Assembly (NCBI GenBank): GCA_013399855.1 | Contig: VXAY01005880.1 | Location: 572,533-636,532 of the forward strand | DNA from: Oxyruncus cristatus | Lineage: Eukaryota; Chordata; Aves; Passeriformes; Cotingidae | Length of the DNA stretch: 64,000 nt | Direction of reading: 5' to 3' | Part shown: positions 61,001 to 64,000 of the stretch, one piece after another | Layout of the letters: the number at the start of each line of letters is the position of its first letter | Numbering within the stretch: the first letter of the stretch is position 1 | Position numbers and translations under genes: made by a program | The notes under the pieces: model-generated | Databases searched by the model: none | What the model saw: only the letters and a program-made list of their open reading frames with translations | What the model was told of the DNA's origin: nothing

Positions 61001-64000
61001 TGCTGTGCTTGACTCTGACACTACATCAGAACACTAACTTTCAGATCCCAAGTAATCTCTGTGAAAAGGAATGATGCTCTGGGCCTGGAGATAAAATTTA
61101 AGTGAGAAATGTGAAACTAGAAGCTAAACAATCATGGCTGTAGCCAAACTACCTCACAGGTTTTTTCATTTTGGTCTGCCTATTTACACACAGTACCTTA
61201 GAAACTAGTATATGCTCAGACCAGCAGTTGTGTGTCACAAACCACTTTCTTTGTTGCAATCCTCTTCCCCTTCCTGGCATAACTTCAGATCTTTTCCTGT
61301 AGGTGAGAAAGGCTATGATCCCAAGTACTTTCACTACAGGGTGGAAAGGATCTTTATTGATGACCACAATGTCCCAGCACTACAGTGAGTCTTGTCAAGA
61401 AATACATACGTTGCAATAGTTCTGTGTAGGCATTTATGTTGATCCACTAATTTTCCTCTTATTTAGGGACATGCTGAAATTCACGAACAGTGTCCGTGAA
61501 TGGATGAGTCAAGATGAAAAGAACATCATAGCAATTCATTGTAAAGGAGGCAAAGGTAGAATTTCTCGTGTGTAGTCTTTGTATGCTGCAAAATTGCACT
61601 TTATTGTTATTATATCTTTGATATAAGTATGGCCTTACACTGTAACCCCATCTCACAGTATGGTTTAACTTGACAAATTCTGCAGACACTGACTAGCAAC
61701 AGTGTAATACTGAACAGTATTACAGAACCCGTAGGATACACTCAATCCCCTTGTCCAGATCATTGCTAAAGGTATTGGACAGAACTGGCCCCAGTACTGA
61801 GGCCTGCAGACACCAGTGGTGACTGGCCACCACTGGATGTATCTCCGTTCACCATCACTTCCTGGGCCTGATCATCCAGCCAGCTTTTCACCTAGCGAAG
61901 TGTGTGTTTGTCTGAGTCATGAGCAGCCAGTTTCTCCAGGAGAATGCTGTGGGAAATGGTGTCCAAAGGCTTTACTAACATCCAAGTAGGTAACATCTAC
62001 AGCCTTTCCTTTGTCCATTAAGCGGGTCACCTTCTCATAGAAGGAGATCATGTTGGTCAAACAGGACCTGCCCTTTATAAACCCATGCTGGCTGGGCCTG
62101 ATTCCCTGGTTGTCCTGTATGTGTTGTGTGATGGCACTCAAGATGATCTCCTCCATAACCTTACCCCCATAGAAGGTTCTGGGTGCTGCTGAATCTTAAG
62201 ATACACATGGTATTAGGTGATACAGTACAATTAAGTCTTATGGAAAAGAAATAGTCAAAGCTACCTAATGTGAGCTAACCTACAGGTGCTATCTGCAACC
62301 AGTAGTAGTGTGGGAGATGCATAAATAACTTCAAGTTTACTTAACTGTTGAAATGCATAAATAACTTCAAGTAAGCCAAACTTCCCTGCAAACATATGCC
62401 AAGCACCTGCTGTTACTATCCCTTAAGCAAATACTTGGCTTAAGACAGGTGGTTCCTTAACATTAAAAAAGTTACCCCGAGATGAAGCTTTGTTTTAAAA
62501 GGTTTTGCAAAACTGAATGTTGAAGAACTTGAAGAGCTTGAAGAACAAGTGTAGGGAAGGTGACTTGACCTTTGAGTTTTTAAATTAAAAACTGAAACTA
62601 TACAGGATTTTCATGCTGGCAGACTTGATGGCTTCTTAGTAGGGTTGTGGGAAAATAGTTGGGGCAGAGAGACAACTCTGGGACTTGTAGCACTGGGAAG
62701 TGCCAGTTTATAGCCTTGTTTAGTAGAGTGCTATCCTCTGTCCCCTGCTGAATGGAGAATGTAGATACTGACCAGTGTCCTACGTGTCTCTAGTAATACT
62801 ACAAAGAAATGCAGGGACTGCTTTCAAGGGACAGGTTAACAAACTGTAGTATCTTGTCTTTAACTCATTCTTCTCTGAAATACAGCTACTTGACTGTTAC
62901 AACTCTTGAAATAGATGAGATCACAGGAGGTGACTTCACAAAAATAATCCCAAATACCTTTGAACTGCTGTAATTTAACTTGTCTCATACTTCTAATACA
63001 GGCAGGACCGGAACAATGGTCTGTACCTGGCTCATAGACAGTGATCAGTTTGAAAGCGCAAAGGTAAAAGCTGTTTATTTTTGTTTAGTATACAAAATGC
63101 TTTTTAGAATCTACTGACTCGGTGAAATGCAATAATAGTCTGCAGAAAATTCTATACTAAAAAAAGGATTCAGGAAAAAAATCTATGCAAATTCTGATGC
63201 AGTCTAGTCTTGATTAGCAAGAACTGGGAAAGTAGCATTTGACAGGATACCAACTTGAAGCACTCTTTTTTAGAGGCATAGTAGACCTAGGGCCTTGAGC
63301 AACAATGTAAACTGTAGGTGACTTCTGAACAAACTCTACTAAAGATAGTGTCACTGTTTTTAAGTGGTCTTAAGCAATTTTTCCCCCGTCTCCCTGCAAG
63401 TAGTGTGAAGCATCGAGACTTGATTTGTCTTGGCAGCCAGCAGACAGCCCTTCTGGGGAAAGGGAGAAAGATCAGCATGTCGCAGCCAGGACAGCTGCTT
63501 ATGCTGCTTTAGTGTGCCAGGTCTGGTATATCAGTCTGGAGACTCGGGATGTGGAAGGCCCAGGTCACTCAAGGTAGTCTGGGCAGACTGTATTCATTTA
63601 ATCGCTTGTTTTCCTCAGTCTCGTTTGTGAAAATCCAAACTAACGTTTGGCTTTGTCTGCCACAGACCACTTGAGAAATATAGATGGTTCTAAAGAAATG
63701 GCTTAGAAGTCATATTGCTCTCCTTCACTCTTTCATGGGTGACAGACTTAATGTATCTGACTTCCTAATTACTACTTCCTTATTCTGGTTACAAATCTCC
63801 TTTAGAAGGTACCAAAACAACTATTGCATATTTTCACTTGCACTCTTATATTGGACTTGAGTAGTGTAGTTCTAGTTTGAAATCCACTTTTCAGGAAGGG
63901 GAATAGTGGTGGGATGGATATCTTAACCCTTGAAATTTTTTTCCTATGTAGGAAAGTTTGGACTACTTTGGGGAGAGAAGAACCGATAGAAGCACAAGTA
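48940..64000 (+). CDS. TPTE2: Voltage-sensing phosphatase (VSP, TPTE/TPTE2 family), 3' truncated by window end
   Basis: Thirteen coding exons (48980-49029, 51080-51157, 53336-53383, 54073-54234, 54636-54755, 57509-57608, 59147-59210, 59731-59795, 60336-60396, 61303-61384, 61467-61555, 63002-63063, 63952-64000) join in phase to 343 codons plus one base, with no stop. Residues 1-50 are a polar cytoplasmic N-terminus. S1 to S4 (about 55-175) form a voltage sensor with D69, D104 and D126 facing S4 arginines R153, R159, R162, R168 and R171. A basic linker (SENKRRY, 188-194) follows. The PTEN-like catalytic core has DDHNVP (269-274) and [10 protein letters not shown] with C302 and R308. In this family depolarisation moves S4 and switches on dephosphorylation of PI(4,5)P2 and PI(3,4,5)P3 at the plasma membrane. 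All expected catalytic residues are present, unlike human TPTE. The remaining catalytic core and C2 domain lie outside. The symbol follows the mammalian orthologue; VSP is the safer family name. Confidence 0.95.
49030..51079. other. VSP intron 1 of the coding part; no other gene seen
   Basis: About 2 kb of AT-rich sequence without recognisable repeats or exons. The following intron (51158-53335, about 2.2 kb) is similar. Confidence 0.8.
51080..51157 (+). CDS. TPTE2: VSP exon: acidic cytoplasmic N-terminus
   Basis: 78 bases, residues 17-43, encoding [20 protein letters not shown] and PNSCS. A polar, acidic stretch, poorly conserved in the family. It is supported by perfect phase, a good acceptor (TTTACCAG) and a GTAAGC donor. 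Confidence 0.82.
53336..53383 (+). CDS. TPTE2: VSP exon: start of helix S1
   Basis: 48 bases, residues 43-59, encoding [15 protein letters not shown]. The basic RRR precedes the first hydrophobic residues of S1. Mammalian TPTE2 has a comparable basic stretch followed by SSFAFG. Acceptor TTGCAG, donor GTAAAA. Confidence 0.87.
54073..54234 (+). CDS. TPTE2: VSP exon: helices S1 and S2
   Basis: 162 bases, residues 59-113. S1 reads [20 protein letters not shown] with D69. S2 reads [20 protein letters not shown] with D104 and R108. By alignment D69 and D104 match Ci-VSP D129 and D164 (constant offset of 60), the counter-charges for S4 arginines. Confidence 0.95.
54636..54755 (+). CDS. TPTE2: VSP exon: helix S3
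   Basis: 120 bases, residues 113-153, encoding [20 protein letters not shown] and the S3-S4 loop [13 protein letters not shown]126 of LNILDAF matches Ci-VSP D186. The last two bases start the codon of the first S4 arginine. Donor GTAAGA. Confidence 0.94.
54756..57508. other. VSP intron between S3 and S4 exons; no gene seen
   Basis: About 2.75 kb, AT-rich, with small A and C runs near 55441-55463. Just before the S4 exon ACAGCTTTTAAAC is repeated with small changes (about 57409-57450). No exon-like sequence was recognised. Confidence 0.8.
57509..57608 (+). CDS. TPTE2: VSP exon: helix S4 voltage sensor
   Basis: 100 bases, residues 153-186. It encodes [19 protein letters not shown] followed by [14 protein letters not shown]. 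Arginines sit at 153, 159, 162, 168 and 171, and the basic linker begins here. The acceptor is CATCTAG, with a pyrimidine tract TTCTCTTTGTTTTCTTTC some 20 bases further up. Donor GTAAGT. Confidence 0.95.
57727..58475 (-). mobile_element. Solo LTR inserted antisense in a VSP intron
   Basis: A 749-base block bounded by TGCCGGG and CCCGACA, which are short inverted termini of the TG..CA type. The flanking bases GGGGA (57722-57726) and GGGTA (58476-58480) look like a 5-base target-site duplication with one change. On the minus strand it starts TGTCGGGGAAACTGAAC, has a TATA-like GGATAAAAAAGC near 58020-58031 and a CRE-like GACGTCACC near 58042-58050. It is clearly more GC- and CpG-rich than the intron around it. 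There is no retroviral gene, only the LTR. A minus-strand open frame inside (58160-58447) is not a known gene. The family is not identified. Confidence 0.72.
59147..59210 (+). CDS. TPTE2: VSP exon: lipid-binding linker
   Basis: 64 bases, residues 187-208, encoding [20 protein letters not shown]. The basic KRRY block equals the PTEN-type phospholipid-binding motif that couples sensor to phosphatase. The donor is the weak GTTTGT, but phase and sequence across the junction (Thr-Asp-Arg-Ile-Ile) fit the family. Confidence 0.95.
59731..59795 (+). CDS. TPTE2: VSP exon: start of phosphatase domain
   Basis: 65 bases, residues 208-229, encoding [20 protein letters not shown] and IK. The AMSFPS block is shared by PTEN and VSP. 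Acceptor CTCCACAG, donor GTAAAA. Confidence 0.95.
60336..60396 (+). CDS. TPTE2: VSP exon: phosphatase domain, part 2
   Basis: 61 bases, residues 230-250, encoding [20 protein letters not shown]. Compare PTEN and VSP blocks ending in KVYNLCSE. Acceptor GCTTAG, donor GTAAGT. Confidence 0.95.
61303..61384 (+). CDS. TPTE2: VSP exon: phosphatase domain, part 3 (DDHNVP)
   Basis: 82 bases, residues 250-277, encoding [20 protein letters not shown] then HNVPAL. The DDHNVP loop holds D270, corresponding to the active-site aspartate of Ci-VSP and PTEN. Acceptor CCTGTAG, donor GTGAGT. The next intron is very short (82 bases). Confidence 0.95.
61467..61555 (+). CDS. TPTE2: VSP exon: catalytic P-loop
   Basis: 89 bases, residues 277-307, encoding [19 protein letters not shown] and [12 protein letters not shown]302 is the catalytic cysteine. 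The loop has Gly after CKG, as in Ci-VSP, where PTEN has Ala (CKAGKGRTG). The next exon supplies R308. Acceptor TTATTTAG, donor GTAGAA. Confidence 0.96.
61735..62170 (-). mobile_element. CR1 LINE internal fragment (reverse transcriptase region)
   Basis: On the minus strand the frame 62156-61917 reads as CR1 reverse transcriptase ([30 protein letters not shown]). It then continues with broken frames towards the [13 protein letters not shown] part. Both the 3' end and the 5' part of the element are missing, so this is an internal piece. The catalytic-site motif region further on is out of frame or absent, so it is not functional. Confidence 0.88.
62317..62372. repeat. Direct repeat of a 20-base unit
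   Basis: ATGCATAAATAACTTCAAGT occurs at 62317-62336 and again, identical, at 62353-62372, 36 bases apart. This is a recent local duplication in the VSP intron. Confidence 0.9.
63002..63063 (+). CDS. TPTE2: VSP exon: end of P-loop and following helix
   Basis: 62 bases, residues 307-327, encoding [20 protein letters not shown] and Lys. R308 completes the CX5R motif. Acceptor AATACAG, donor GTAAAA. Confidence 0.95.
63952..64000 (+). CDS. TPTE2: VSP exon (partial, cut by window end)
   Basis: The first 49 bases of an exon encode [16 protein letters not shown]. The YFGERRTD block is conserved in TPTE/TPTE2 and PTEN (YYxxxRT). The gating loop and C2 domain should follow outside the window. Acceptor TATGTAG. 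Confidence 0.93.

Larger units (their letters stand above)
61556..63001. other. VSP intron with CR1 fragment and a short tandem duplication
   Basis: About 1.45 kb. It holds the CR1 reverse-transcriptase fragment at 61735-62170 and a duplicated 20-base unit (ATGCATAAATAACTTCAAGT) at 62317-62336 and 62353-62372. Confidence 0.85.

Noticed and set aside
61917..62156. Reverse transcriptase-like frame as a possible gene
   Set aside because: It is a CR1 LINE remnant with missing ends and broken frames on both sides, recorded as a mobile element.
1..64000. Search by eye for tRNA genes, CRISPR arrays, bacterial-type operons, toxins or intact viral genes
   Set aside because: None seen. The only virus-derived material is two solo LTRs without coding capacity.

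Overview
The window is nuclear DNA from a bird. It has spliced vertebrate genes, several CR1 LINE fragments in the typical avian arrangement (3' ends carrying the ATTCTATG repeat), and two solo LTRs. One LTR resembles families I recall as common in songbirds, so a passerine or another neoavian is likely, but the species cannot be fixed from the sequence. Coordinates below come from hand-built exon models whose reading phases were checked across every junction.

Layout. (1) Bases 1-400 are a CpG-rich block, probably a promoter with a non-coding first exon. (2) 6163-27592, plus strand: THSD1, with four coding exons that join to exactly 852 codons plus a stop. It encodes a signal peptide, a large N-glycosylated ectodomain, one thrombospondin type 1 repeat, one membrane helix and a long cytoplasmic tail. 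(3) 27631-31816: the convergent intergenic gap, with two CR1 fragments. (4) 31817-38263, minus strand: a secreted fibrinogen-domain protein closest to FGL1 (hepassocin), with seven coding exons and 344 codons plus a stop. (5) 38264-48180: a roughly 10 kb divergent intergenic region with a solo LTR, two CR1 copies and simple repeats. (6) 48180-48620: a second CpG island containing a 21-base N run. (7) 48940 to the window end, plus strand: a voltage-sensing phosphatase (VSP, TPTE/TPTE2 family). Thirteen coding exons are visible, covering the whole S1-S4 voltage sensor, the lipid-binding linker and the PTEN-like catalytic core up to just after the CX5R loop. The rest of the phosphatase and the C2 domain lie beyond base 64000.

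The three genes are unrelated in function: endothelial adhesion, a secreted fibrinogen-like factor, and voltage-controlled phosphoinositide dephosphorylation. They share no operon-like logic. The most notable content is the intact-looking VSP. Also of interest are the FGL1-like gene, a possible intronic poly(A) exit in THSD1 that would give a soluble ectodomain, an in-phase 57-base candidate cassette inside VSP helix S1, and a solo LTR inserted antisense in a VSP intron. No previously undescribed system is claimed.
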